A stretch of DNA of 64,000 nt from Sphagnum compactum (Eukaryota > Bryophyta > Sphagnopsida > Sphagnales). The notes under the pieces are model-generated. The model ran no database searches. It saw only the letters and a program-made list of their open reading frames with translations, and had not been told where the DNA came from. The position numbers and the translations under genes are program-made. Of this stretch, positions 26,216-39,393 are shown piece after piece. How positions within the stretch are numbered: the first letter of the stretch is position 1; each line of letters opens with the position of its first letter. Location: assembly GCA_965153455.1 (NCBI GenBank), contig OZ234502.1, positions 909,267 through 973,266 of the forward strand, read 5' to 3'.

Positions 26216-26955
26216 TTAGACTCATTCCTCAACATCAGACACACCAGTTTCTAAAGAGTATTTGTTACAGAAAGTGGGGGAGGCCCTGCTACAAAAGTGT
26301 TCATGAGTATTGTGGGATATTCCCTAGGGTAAAAGAAAGTTAGTTAGTTAGTGATGTTTTGGGAATGTCTCCTATATACATTACATACATATATATACTG
26401 CGCAACTAAGGAAGGAAGGTGCAATCAAAGTGGTTTTGGCAGTGCGAATATGGACATTCGGGCCACTACTATGAATGTAAAGGCTTAACAAAAGAGGCAG
26501 CGAGGGGACCAAAAAAGTGTTGGTCGACTAAAATTAGACTGAGTTTGGATCTCCCAAAAAGTGAAGTGGGTGGTGCAACATTATAGCCCCCAACAACATC
26601 GCCAGGGTGCGTGTATTCTTATGGATCCCATTTGTACAACTCTCAAGCTCAATAACAATCTTGGCCCAAAATAGTCTTGGACACATTGGAATTTGGGTGA
26701 CCTCTTTGGATGAAGCATGGCAAACGGACTCAACTCCAATGTGAGAACAACACTAGGCAAGAGGCTCTCTCAATTGTGCAAGGAGAATGTCAAACACGGT
26801 AAATTATTGTTTTGTTAATGTAAAGTAAGGTTCCCCCATGTTTATGTGTGATAGTGTTAAAAGGGCTTGAAAAATGACCATAATCTACATGAAGATGAAT
26901 TTTGACTGCTTAAACAGTATTGGCACTACCCACACCTAGCCTGGTTTGGCAGGCA

Positions 26956-27422
26956 GATCACGTCCACCAGTGCTCAGCATGTGACCCTGCAAATTAAAAA
27001 TTGGATGGAGAAAAGTTAAAGCACGCCTGTTTGGCTCAGCAAAATGGTTTTGGCCCAGCACTTTTGCAGGGTTTCCTGAGGCTGGCAAATGGCCCAGCAA
27101 CAAAGCCTAACACCTGCCAGAGAAGAGTGCACTAATTATAATCTGACTGCTGCTGCTCCCTGTTTCTAATTGGTCGATCATAATGATTGGGATAGGCGGT
27201 TTGCTATCGGTAGTCTCCCATCCATTTGCACTCCCAGTTTTAGTTTGTTCAGTAGGGTTCCAAAAAAGTAAGTAAAAAACTGGGGTGGTGGGCTGTCCGT
27301 GTTGTTTCCTTCTCTTGGCAATGAATTCTTTCATTCGTGCCCAAACAAAAAGAAAAAGAAAAGTAAATAACTAAACTTGGATGTGAGAAATTTGCTTCCG
27401 GGGGTCACCTACTGAGATGCTC
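26956..27422 (-). mobile_element. Tourist-like MITE, copy 2 (inverted relative to the 47-kb copy)
   Basis: Matches the reverse complement of 47262-47656 along its length. Shared phrases include TTGGCTCAG..AAATGGTTTTGG, TCATAATGATTGG, GGTTTGCTAT and AACTTGGATGTGAGA. The right end GAGATGCTC is followed by TAA; the left end is diverged (GATCACGTCCACCAGTGCTC). It is longer than the other copy because of internal insertions. Confidence 0.7.
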
Positions 27423-27425
27423 TAA

Positions 27426-29784
27426 TGCATCTAATTTTCTTTTTGGCATGGCAGGCTGATATTTTTCAAAAATTTCTCAACGCTTCAGAAAAGCAATTAT
27501 TTAGTGCCTAACCAGGTTAGGTACTACAGTAGTGATTGACACACATCACATGCTTCTAGGGCAATGTGAGAGTTGCACAAAATGACAAAAATTCATGAAA
27601 AAGCAAAACATTGGAGCTCAAGATCAACCCTTTACTCTGGTCAAAAATTAACCCTATTTGCAACAAAAAATGACAAGGCTGTTGGGAGGGAAGTTGATTT
27701 AAACTAATGCATTTCTCAGGGGTGGGCCCTCTCATTGTACGGGGCGCCGTTTGGTCGCTTGGTCTCATGCGGTGTAATGCCCTGCTTGCCAGAGCATTAC
27801 CCTAGACTTCACCAGAGGTAATGCTGTGCTACTTGGGCAATACACTACACTAAAATCCATTTAAAGATGGAACCCGAATCAACTTTTGTGGTGCAAACAA
27901 GTGCGCTTTTCAATATAATGAGTAAGTTGTGAGCCCTGATGTGGGTTGAACTTGTGACCACATCATACCCCTTCGAATATGGGTGCACAGCATGGTCCGT
28001 GCCTTATTTGTTTGAGATGCTCATGAAAGCAACAAGTTGCAATAAATTGTTAATATAGTGGGCCCTCCTCCTTGGAAGGAGTCTTCAGCATTATTGTTTT
28101 AAATCTAGGAAAAGGCCACAACACTAGAGCCATACATGCAAATTGACATTGTACCTTTTTTGGGGTCGGTAATGGAATCTATTGTAGCCATACAATGCCA
28201 AATTTGGAGATGGGGAGGGAGCCCCTTTTCCCCAAGTTCCTCACGAGGTTTGAGGGTAGGGGTGTACAACAATGGTAGTGGTAGTTTGAGTTCCTCTACC
28301 CAAGAATCTAAAAGAAAAGAGAATAGCTAGCCCTTTCCCAATATAGCACACTATGAAGTGAAGCTTTAAACAATGACAAATCATGTCCATTTTCACATCT
28401 TGTTTTTGTTCCCTCAAGAAAGAAGAGTTTACCAATCAACATAACAAAGACAAAACAATTAAAAAGTGTTGCCTTACATTTTTGTAACCTATTTTAGACC
28501 TTTGTATTATGCAATTCTTGATTGATGACCAACATATGCTTATCAAATGTTTTATTTCTTTTTCATTAAACGGATGTACAAATGGAATGAGGAGAATAGG
28601 AGAAAGTAGACCTAAGTCTTGTCAACACCATCAATACAAATAGTTCAATATATAGCAAGTCGGATGTGAGTGCAGGTTGCTAGTGTCCTAACGGAAGTTG
28701 AAGTGAAAATGAATTTGAGTGCCATAACCTGACTTTGAAATAAAGAAACTTGCAAGCTGTAAAGTGCAAAGCAAAACTCAATGTCCTTGAAAATAAATTA
28801 AGGTGATGGAAGATTGGGAATCTTTGGGTGCCTTTGATGTCCCAAAGTCTTATTTATCATCCCAAACTTACAAGAAATATTGTTAGCTTATTATTATTCG
28901 TGCATGCGATAAAATTCCCCAATTTTTTAAGGAAGAAATTGATCGCCCCAATGTCCATCTACAATTTCTAAAATGATGAAGACAAAACCAATCCCTAACG
29001 ACCTCATGTGTGTTCGTGTGCTTGCTACCACGGGGGCAAACTAGGGATATCGGACACACCTCATGGGGTTGATTGGTTGGGTTACAAAACACACCAAGGT
29101 GATCCAACTTCCGACACAAGGATGAATAACCCAAGTCAAATGTAATGGACAAATAAATATTTGCACAACCCAAAACAAAAAGAGTTTATATAGATTCCAA
29201 GTATATACACACGACACACCACCAAAACATGCATTCGTGTCAAAATAAGAGGACGAGATGAGAGAGCTTTGCACACGTGTGTGTATCTATATATATTGTG
29301 ACGGCCCAAGCAATGTAACATGCCTTATGGCAACGTGTTAAAATTGCTAGCTGAGTAGATAGAGAAATCCAAAGCACTGCATGTGGTACAGTTGATTGGT
29401 GATCCTTTGCTTTGCCAACCCGTCTCAGCCCACCCTGAGTTGGTTCACAAGATCATGTCATGTGCCATATACGAATTCTTAATGGGAACGCAAACTAGGT
29501 TGTCAAAGTCAGGAGCATGACATTGCATTTGCAACAAACACATCAGCTCCACTTGATAAAGTGGGCTGTGGCCAGGTCGAGGATCTACTTTTGAATGGGG
29601 CGCATTGGACATCTTGGCAGATATTGTGTCATCACTACTTGATTCTACATTACGTAGTCTATACATAGTAAGTTAATATCATCCATCACGATTTCTTTCT
29701 TTGTTTTTCCGGCTGCATATCTTCTTCATAGATTGAAGATGAAATAGGTGATGATCCTGAGCTGTCTCATGTTTGCTACACTCT
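27426..29784. other. Intergenic, no gene seen
   Basis: Short frames only. A direct phrase AATGCC..GCATTACC at about 27775-27830 and several A-rich tracts occur. Nothing supports a gene or an RNA. Confidence 0.4.
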
Positions 29785-30400
29785 GAAAAAAGTATGTCAA
29801 AAATTGGGTTGTAAGATGTAAGCTTTTTTTAATATGTCAAAAGTTGGTTTGTAGATTGAAAACTTCTTTTAATATGTCAAAGTTGGGTTGTACAATAGAG
29901 TTATCCGTAGAACTAACCCGTCTTCACCTTGTCTTTGGTCCTCCTTTCACCCCCTATCCCCTCTTTCAGTGGTATCCACAAAGTAACGGCATTTATATTA
30001 AATCACACTATGAAATGCTGCAACTCAGTACACTGAAACTCAGCATTTAATGCACAAGGTTCGAGAGTAATTATAGTAGTTGTATAAGTAGGAGCAGTGA
30101 AAATATAGGTAGCATTAAGGAAGGAAAGGCAGGAAAAAACTCAATTTACCACTAAAATTGATGGTTTTCTGAGTTTCACCCCGAGTTGAATGCTAACGTA
30201 CTTTTTTTTGCAGGTTTAAAAAAAATCTCATCCTGTATATGACCAAACTCAGGGTTCTGGTGCTGTGTTTGTCTTACTTTTACTGATAACTCTAAGGTAA
30301 GCTTCTTTTAATATGTCAAAGTTGGGTGTTAGAATGTAAGTTTCTTTTTAATATGTCAAAGTTGGGTGGTAGAATGTAAGTTTCTTTTGATATCTAAATT
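29785..30400. repeat. Tandem AATATGTCAAAGTTGGGTTG array split by an insertion
   Basis: Units of about 36-40 bp (AATATGTCAAAGTTGGGTTG then GAATGTAAGTTTCTTTT) occur three times at 29785-29895 and at least twice at 30298-30400. The intervening block is the TIR-bounded element at 29896-30294. The insertion therefore landed in, or was followed by expansion of, a pre-existing array. Confidence 0.65.
29896..30294 (+). mobile_element. Candidate TIR element with TAGAGTTATC ends
   Basis: The left end TAGAGTTATC (29896-29905) is mirrored by GATAACTCTA (30285-30294). The interior closely matches 3414-3740. At about 400 bp with no coding capacity it looks like a non-autonomous transposon. I could not fix a target duplication beyond the TA at each edge. 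Confidence 0.55.
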
Positions 30401-30838
30401 TTCAGCTTCGTGTTTTGAGAGAAGGTGAAACACCTTTCTTCATCAAAAGTATTCATCAATGCTTGTAGTACAAATGGTGTGACCCGGGACTACTATTAAC
30501 AAGTGGGACCAGGGAGGTTTTAGGCTACCCTTTTAGGCCAGGCTTTTTTGCAAGCAATTTTTTGGGTTCAAGAGGCTGGAATGGGTTGTGTTTTTTATAT
30601 TGGGAATTTTAAAAAGTGCAATTCTGGGTTTTGCTATTTTCTCATGAGTTACTACTATTCTAGGGTTGTTTGCAACTGTAACACCAAAAAAGTGTTCATG
30701 AAAGTGTGATGACTTTGTGAATGGGTTGGTATTCGGTTCTGTCTAAAGACCTCTTCTTAGGCTGGGCCCCTTACTTGTTGGGTTTATCACTTTCAAATTT
30801 GCATCACTTGTGTGACTCAGTTCCTTTTGTTCAAGGAA

Positions 30839-31250
30839 CACATGGCTGAATTGAGCACTTACATTCGTACCAATGTTATGTTGTGCGGTTACCTACTTTG
30901 GGGTGGATTGGAATCAGCAATTTCAGTTCTAGGTCGAGGAACGTTAATGGGAACTGGTTCCCAATTTTGGAACCGACTCGTTCCCAATGATTGATATGGT
31001 TTTAAGTGGAACTAGGCTCAAGGTAACGGTTCCAAAGAGGGGGAGAACCACATGGCCAAGGTGAACACTTACATTTATACCAATGTCATGTAGTTACTTG
31101 CTTTGATGGATCTGGTTTCAAGGAACTTACATTGAACTGGGTCCCCATTTTGGAACCAAATGTGGAATTGACCCCTAGTTTCAAAATATGGTTTTAAGTG
31201 GAACTAGACTCAAGGTCCAATTCCAAAGTGGGCTCGAACCATGTTGGGTG
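30839..31250. repeat. Two-copy tandem duplication, 210-bp unit
   Basis: Unit 1 starts CACATGGCTGAATTGAGCAC at 30839 and unit 2 starts CACATGGCCAAGGTGAACAC at 31049. Both contain CTTACATTYRTACCAATGT, ATTTTGGAACC and ATGGTTTTAAGTGGAACTAG. The copies have diverged. Confidence 0.75.
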
Positions 31251-32529
31251 GTTCTCTCCTTTTTATGAGAATCATTGGTTCCAATTCTTTGAAACACTTG
31301 AAAGAATCGACATGGTTTTTTAAAAAAAAGAAATTTTAACTTGGGATATTAGGGTATTATATATTTTTAAAATTTAATCAAGTCAGTTCTCAAGGTGGTT
31401 TTCAATGTGATAACAGTCGGTTTTTATGTTCAATTTTCACAATTTAGATTTTAGATTTACATTCATTTAAAAATAAAACTTATGTAAAAATTGATGAAAA
31501 TGTTACACAAGTTTTCCTATAATAAATTATATTTTCAAAATCTCATCCTTTTCAAATGTTCCTTCAATTTCCTCTAATTCCTTTTTAAACTTTGCATCAA
31601 CTTCAATTCTTTCAACTAAACTAGAAAAGGGTTTACACAAAAAAAAAACACGACATAAAGATTTCTACCATGTGATTTTCAAAAAAAAATTTAACATGCA
31701 ATTTTTAATGATTTCTTTCATTTTTTTTTCACTTTCTAAAATTGGGCTGCTTTATGTTTGAAGATTGGGGTTTGTTTCAAATTCTTGCATACATTTTTCT
31801 TCCATTACATCATTCATAACATTTCACATACATTTTCACTAATCATATTTTCATTTTCAAAAGACCATGCCATTTTCAATTTTCACAAGAGAATGCAACT
31901 TTGAAATGGAAACAAAATAAACCAAATAGATTTATGATAAACTAAAACACCAAAACTTGTTCTATAACCTAGAATGCAAGATTTTACAAAAAGATTTACA
32001 AATTATTCAAAAACAATTGACAGCATATGCAAATATAAGATGATTATGTCTCTATTAATGTTCAATTCCTCTAAAAATTCTTGCAAAAATATATATATAT
32101 ATATATCATTAAACAAACCAAAAATAAAACCTCTTGAAAAAAAAATTTAAGAAAATAGGAAACCAAAAAAATGAAAAAATAATAATAATAATGGAAAGAC
32201 TTTTTTTTCCCTCTTTGTTTCCAATCACAAAGGAGTTCCACCACTTGCATAACACAATGGGTGGGGGTGGTACCTCATCATGGCACATGTAACACAATGG
32301 ACCAATAATAGCACTAACAACAACGTGACAAATTAAAAACAACACTAAAATAGAGAGGGGAAATGGCCATGGTGTGTACTTGGTAGCAAAAGGTGTACAA
32401 TAATGCAACAAACCACCAATGCACCACTTACAAAGCGATGGCAATGGGGGTAGTACTTCACCAAACACATGCAACGAGAATGACAGCTACCAACAACATG
32501 GGGGGATTGGTTCATGTGGGTAACTAGGA
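31251..32529. other. AT-rich intergenic DNA
   Basis: Homopolymer and AT-dinucleotide runs occur, for example (AT)n at 32088-32106. No gene is seen. Confidence 0.45.
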
Positions 32530-33140
32530 GCACAATGAACACCACCAACAACACAAGCAATGCAATAATTTGACATCAACAGCAACAATGTGACAAATCA
32601 ATAACAATACCAACAATGCAATGAACCAACATTAACACCAACGATGCAACACATTAGCAATAACATCAACAACATTAACAACATGATGGACCATGAGCAA
32701 CACCAACAACACAACGAACCAATGTAGTAATGACAATGTGATGCACCATCAGCAACACCAATAACACAGCACACTAACAACACTAGTAAAACAACAAACC
32801 ACAAGCAACACCAAGAATGTATCGAACTAGCAACAACACGAGCAATGTAATGAACCAGTAGCGACAATGTGATGAACCAACAACAATATTATCAACACAA
32901 CAAACTAACACCACCATTATTAAAATGATACACCCAGAACAACACTAACAACATGACAAACCAATAATAACATTAGTAACATGACATAACAACACAAAAG
33001 ATCAACCCAAAGGAGGAATGCAAAAGAAGAACATGAAAGAACAATGCAAAGGAACAATATGAAGGAGTAATGAACAACATAAAATAACAACACAAAAGAG
33101 CAGTGCAAAGGAGAAATGTGAAAGAACAACACAAAGGATC
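32530..33140. repeat. CAACA-rich low-complexity minisatellite
   Basis: Irregular CAACACCAACAACAC and CAATGYRATGAACCA phrases fill the stretch, ending in AAAGGARYAATGCAAAGGAR units after 33000. The complementary, TTG-rich type of sequence appears at about 62730-63300. Open frames on the minus strand (Cys/Leu/Val-rich) are a product of the composition. Confidence 0.6.
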
Positions 33141-36100
33141 AACACAAGATAAAAAAATCCCTCATTATGATTAAGAACAATTAACCCCAAAGGGTTTTTA
33201 TACACTTGGTCACCACCTAGACTTCTAGCTTAATAATTAACTTAATCTAATTAATAACTTAAACCCTAAGCTAACTTAATTTAACTTCTAACATGAAAAC
33301 CAAGTTTTGATTATTTTTCTTATAAAATTGATCCATTTCTCCAATTTTTTTTTTAATGAAATTGATTATCAATCATCCAATTTTCACTTGGGCCAAAATT
33401 GTCAATTTGGTTTTCAAACTAGTTATCACCAAATGTGAAAACATATCTGAGAATCAGGGGTCTTAGTGAGAAGTGTTCAACACTGGCTAAACTCAAAATT
33501 AAACCAAGGTTTTGAAAAAAAAACTTAGTTTTAATCCCATTTTAGGGTTCAAGGTTCTGTTTTGTATTCTTTTCTTATGTTTTGGTTTCATTTTGTTCAT
33601 GGTGTTTGGATTTTGCACATTCTTCATTTTTAATATTTGTATTCATATTTATGGTGATTATTTGGTTTGTTTCACACAAACATGCCACATGGGCCATTTT
33701 TTTTTCATGTAAAGGTACATTGTTTATTAACTCAAGGTTTCGCGTTCATTTTGGTTGCCATCATTTTTTTAAAGCTAATTTTTTTCGTATTTATTTTTTC
33801 ATGATGGTGGTGATGATGATGTTCATGGTGATAATGATGGTGTCTACAATTTTCATTTTTTTGTGGGCTTCTAGTAAGTTCCTAACCACCATTGCCTTCT
33901 ATATGTTCATCTTGTACATGGTCACCATTGCCTTCTTTGTGTTCATCTTGTTCTTGGCTTCATCACCTTCTTTGTGGCCTTGGTTATTTTTTAGGGTGTA
34001 AGGTTTCTCACTATCACATCGATAGTGTAGTGGTTTTTCATAACTTAAAAATAGTTTATCCCACATAAAATTTTCCATTGGAGACCAATTGTAATGGTGT
34101 TAACTCTATTTTTAGTGATGCTACAACAACATTAGCAAAAAAAAGTTCAACAAAAAACACCACAATACAATGGGTTTTGTTGGTGTAGTAACAAGAATTT
34201 TTGAAAACCAAAAGCCATACTACCATAGCTCGAGCATTTTACACATGTACCAACTTGTCTTCCTCATTAGTAAATTCAAGTTCAAATTAATTTGAACAAC
34301 TGAAATGTGCTCTATGTTATCCACTTTTTTTAGTTGCAAGGCTTTAAAAAAATTATAAGCTACAAGTTTACAAATGGAATTTTTGCATTTCGAAAACATC
34401 TTGAAACCAACTATTAACAAATTTGGAATGAATGGGAGAAAGATAAATTCAAAAATAAAAATTAAGCTATAAAGAATGGTCCAGCCCCACCCCATCTATT
34501 ATTTATTTTTTATTTGTAGTAGTGTTCATTATACCAAGGATGATTTTTACTAAACACGATTTGAAAAGGATTTGGAGGTTTTCATCGCCAAAAAGCTAAT
34601 GTCATTGTCATTCATTGAAACACCATTTTGAAAGACTAATTATGAAACAAAATGTTGTTGAACATGAGCTATTTCAACCATCTTAAACCCCCAAGTGCAA
34701 ATGGGATAATAAGAGCCACATAAATCCTTTTGATGAATGTTTATGGAATAATATTTTCAATATATTCCTATTTGTAACTTGAAAAAATATAACAAATTTT
34801 TTTTACCTTATAAAATGTTGCATTATATTATAATGAAAAGATATGTTTAAAGAATCTCCGCCAAATATGTCATGTTTAAAAAATCTCCTCACCAATATGA
34901 GTCTTTATAATGCCTTTAAGCATTGGTTCCATTGCCTAACAAATGTTTGAATATTTTATCTTCATTATATTCATTCCAAATCATGCCACTTGTTTACATG
35001 ATATATTAAAAACATCGCCATGAGTGTTTTTGAATGGCTTGCAACATTTAATTAAATTTTGACCAAAAAAATGAAACTAAAATAATGGTTATAGCCATTT
35101 GTGGTTCCTATTAATGTAATTTGGGGGGGGGGGGGGGAGGGGGTGTTGTTGCATTTAAGATTGAAGGAGAAATTTTTTAGTATAACAAATATTTGTACAA
35201 ATTTGTGATAGTCTTCATTGAGCACATGTACTCTTGAGATGTTTATAAGCATCTACAAAAGAAATAGATTATTGATGCCCATGTTAATGGTTTGGCATCC
35301 TCGGACCAATGCATAGAAATAAAAGAATATTTAGTGAAAGAAAGTCAAGATGTAATTGCTAAGCTTGGGCTTTTGAAATTAGAAGATCATAAAAATAGAT
35401 TACACATAAAAGATTTAGTCTTTTGCATTGTGTCAAATGTTTTTTGATGGATTATGTTTAGTTTAGGTTCACGTGTTCAAATTTTTATTTTCTTTTGTCC
35501 TAGGTCTTGGAGCAATGGGCTATGCAACAAAATTGTCACTTTATGACCTTAACATGACCTTCATTCTAAAAGATGATCCAACCTAGAAAATTGTTAAGTT
35601 TCATAATTTTTTGGTTATACACAATTCCATGATTTCTCATGACTTTGTTAACATGTTGGAAATGCCAAAGGCATTACACAATGAATCATGATTCCTCTTT
35701 TGTTCTCATTTTCCATCATAGGTTAACATCCCCCATCCTATAACACATTACAAGTAAAAATTCCATTAATTTACAAGTGATAATTAAAAACTTAGTTACA
35801 CTTTTATGTTTTTTTTAATAGAATTAATTTTGCACCAAAATTGACCATGATACATGGTGTTGTCATTCTTCACAATTTGGCTTGAACTTGCCTTATAAGG
35901 TAAAACCATTGCATAATAGTGGGTGTCACAATTTGGTTATTGAACTTTCAATAATTGGTGACTCAATAATCAATTATCTCTTTCATATAAATAATTGCAT
36001 GGTAACCAGTCATGGTGCCAATCCCTAGTGATTTTTAACTTTTGCAAGTGAAGCAAGTTTTTTCAAATTTTTGAAGGAAGGGTGTCTTTTTTATTATTTT

Positions 36101-38145
36101 TTGTCACATCATTTTTGTCCTTATTTGACATTTATTATGATACATGTTTATGCCAAAACATGGCATTCATGATTAGGCCTATATAATTATATATAAGCCT
36201 AATTATATATAAGATAAGTGAATAAAATGGACATAAATGACAAATCTAATTCAACTAAAATGGCATAAATGATTAACCTAGTTGAAAGACCCAAATGCCA
36301 TTTTTTGACATAGTGACATTTTAAGGTTTTCCATATTGTGTTTCAAACTTTAACTTTGGTTCAAGATCGTTTAGACCACGTTTATTTTTGTTCACATTCT
36401 TGGTCAAAAGGAGGTGAGTTTAACCTAAACTACCAAAAGTATTTAAAACCCGATTATTCTTTGGAGAAAGCATGCAAAAAGTGATTAATTTTTGATTGGC
36501 TGGTTCAAATACCTTAGTTAACTCTTCCCTGAAAATTTTCTTTTACATAACTGGTTTGTTCTGAAGGTCACTAATGAGGCTTGTTCTCTTTTAGTGCCAT
36601 ATTTTCCCTCTAAACCTACAAAGAAACCAATATTCAAGCTTTTCTTTGTCATGCAAGGGAAAAGACAATTTCCCTAAGGGTCCACACTATGTGAGGTGAG
36701 AGTCACAAGAAAAATGCCTACTTTTTATACAAGAGACCTACCCACCAGTCAAAACCCCAAACCCATTCATTATTCCTCTTGAGTCTTGTGCCCTATTATA
36801 TCATATTAGCTCTCCTCTAGCACAAGAATATTTCCATTGACTTGCATGGATCTTTACACATGTTGGTAGGGTTCAAAGCTCAGCCCCAAGATCTTTGGGG
36901 AACCCAATTCTCATGTGCAAGGGACCTACATACCCCCCCCCTAAGAGGAAGAAGAATGCCCTCCTTAAGGTGCATTCCCTAACCCTCAAAGCCCCCATTT
37001 GGAGGTCTAAAACTAGCACACGTAGATGATTATGTGGCATAGGTGGTGGGTAGGAAAATGGGGGAGCTGATTCTACCATGAAAAAAAAGATAGATAGTAG
37101 GTAAGTATGGAGCTTTGCATTCAATAGCAATTTTTAGGGTTAGGTACCACATCCAATCTCTTTATCACTCCCATGAAATGAAATCAAAGGAGGCAAATCA
37201 AGGCCACCCATTCTATTATACTACTATTCATTCATCATCCTCACAAGAAAAAAAAAAGTTGTTCATCAATTCATACATGAAAAAAAGGTTACTATCCATT
37301 AAAAGAAAAAAGTATGTACATACATTATTATTATTAAAATGAAACGAAATGATCTTCCTCGACATGATTCCATTCTTTGCATTTACTAGAAACGAATTGC
37401 ATAACATTATCTCCACTCACTCTCTCACATCACATTTTGAGCATGTTTTGGGTGATGGGTGGTTTTTGTAGTCGAGAATAGAATGAGAACAATCCTCATT
37501 GACGATGGTCGAGCAAAGCAAACAACAAATTCCGTGAACAAACAAATGAGGTGATGATAATAACTAGAATTCTGCAAAAATCGCGTTTGGATTGAGTGGG
37601 TGGTGTTTTTGGGAGCCTAAGTATATGACAAATACACAAGCATGTGATGATGATCATGATGATCATGCCCATGATATACATATATGATGCAAAAATATGG
37701 TACAAAGTTAGTAGTGTAAAGATTTGATTTTGTTAGCTCTTCAATGAATGATTGTTTTTAAAAAAATTTAAAAAAATTTCCATTTTTGTTTCAACAAGAT
37801 TTTTTGGGGCAGAATTCTAGTAGCAATCACCTGATTTGTTCATTGAATTTTTGCAGTGCAGCCAGCAGCTGAGATGATGAACCAGGACCGTTCTTTCTTC
37901 AACTGCTCACAGGCAGGCAGGCAGGCACAGAGAGACTACAATCTCTTTCTCTCTCTAAAACAGAAAGCTTTTATAAGGCACAACAAGAGGGGATTGCAGT
38001 GCAAGTGTAGTAACAAAGTCTGGAGCTTTTGGGTGGTCTCCTTTGTCTCCTCCTCCCACATTCCAGGAGTTGCACAAATACTCTCTTGCCCAATCCCAGT
38101 TGGAAGAATTGTCTTTTGCAGCACAACCCACATCACAGATCTCTA
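33141..38145. other. AT-rich intergenic DNA with a G-run
   Basis: No gene is supported over about 5 kb. A run of 15 G followed by A and more G lies at 35123-35143. T-rich hydrophobic frames at 33512-34001 are compositional. Sequence complexity rises after about 37.8 kb, at the upstream flank of the asparaginase gene. Confidence 0.45.
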
Positions 38146-38280
38146 GACTCTCTCTCTCTCTCTCTCTCTCTGTGGCCACAAACACTGAATTTCACCTCTA
38201 CTAGGCTTCTAGGCTCTTGTTTTTGCACCTGGCGGCGCTCCCTCTCTCTCTCACACACTCTCTCTCTCTCTCTCTTTCTC
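38146..38280 (+). promoter_or_regulatory. (CT)n tracts upstream of the asparaginase gene
   Basis: Two CT-dinucleotide tracts, 38146-38172 and 38239-38280, lie about 1.1-1.2 kb before the start codon on the coding strand. Such pyrimidine tracts are typical of plant core promoters and 5' UTRs. The long distance suggests a long or spliced 5' UTR; this is inferred. Confidence 0.4.
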
Positions 38281-39393
38281 AAGGTGGTTGGTTGCAAAGT
38301 TTGTTTCTTTCTTGTGTACCCAACACAGCAACAGAGTACTCTCCCATACACAACTTGGAGATTGCTAGACTTTGAATGTTCTTGTAAGAACTGTTGGGGG
38401 GTTTTTTTTGGAGGGGAGGTTTTTGGGTGTAGATTTGGTAGGGCTTTGAACTTGGCAGAATTCAGTTGCCTTCTTCCTCAGGACTGACTGTCTCCAGCAA
38501 GTTTTCAGCAGCAGCAGCGGCGGCAACTTAATAATCTTGTTGTAGTTTGTGGGTATCTGCAAGAAGCAGTGGATTTGAGGTGTGTGGGTGGGTGTGCTGA
38601 GTACTGGAAACACATCTCCTGAACCTCCTGTAAAACAAAGCTTCCAAAGTCTTCCTACCCGACTGCTCTAGAGCTCTAGCCCAGGTCAGTGGCTCTTCCT
38701 GTCTGGTCCTCCTCCTCCTCCTCTTCCTTCTTCCAGGCTTGTTTCCGGCAAAACAAAACGAAGATTCAGCTCCAGGTTGTTGTTATTTGTTTTGTCTTCT
38801 GCAGAATTATTCTTGCAAGAATCATTGAGTTTGCTGGGAAGAACCATAGCCTGCTGCCAATCCAAATTCACTGGAAATTCCCACTGTCAGAGTAGTATAT
38901 CCCAGACTCCAGTTGCATGAATCTTCAGGGCTTTAGTCCAGACTGGAAAGATGCTCTGGCAAGCTTCAAGAGTTTCTTTTTGTGCGAAGAAAAAATTGTC
39001 GTCTCATGTAGCTGGAGATAATTCCATGGAGATATAGGATGTCATTAAAAACCAGGAATCTCCTGCAGAGAAGAAATTCTTTCTTGCAGCAACTGCTGCT
39101 GAACCCAGTGGGCAGTACAAGACTGTTGATGGGTCCTTGAAGAAGCCAGCTCTGTCTGGCACGTTGTTGTGCATCTTTTGTTTGTGCAGACTTGTTTCTG
39201 GGTCTGATCTTTGTTGCTCATCAAGCTTTCGTTGTTGCATGGTGATTTTATTTTACTTTTTACTCAAAACAGTTGCTGCAAGTCTGAATTTCTGGTCTCT
39301 GTTTTTTCTTTTTTTGGGTCTCTAAGTTGAATTTCTGGGTGGGTTTTGTAGTGCAAGAGCTCAGAGAAAGTGTGCGAGAGTTTTTCGAAGAAC

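Noticed and set aside
33582-34001. 139-codon hydrophobic frame
   Set aside because: Phe/Ile/Val-rich text follows from T-rich low-complexity DNA; no signal or family match is evident.
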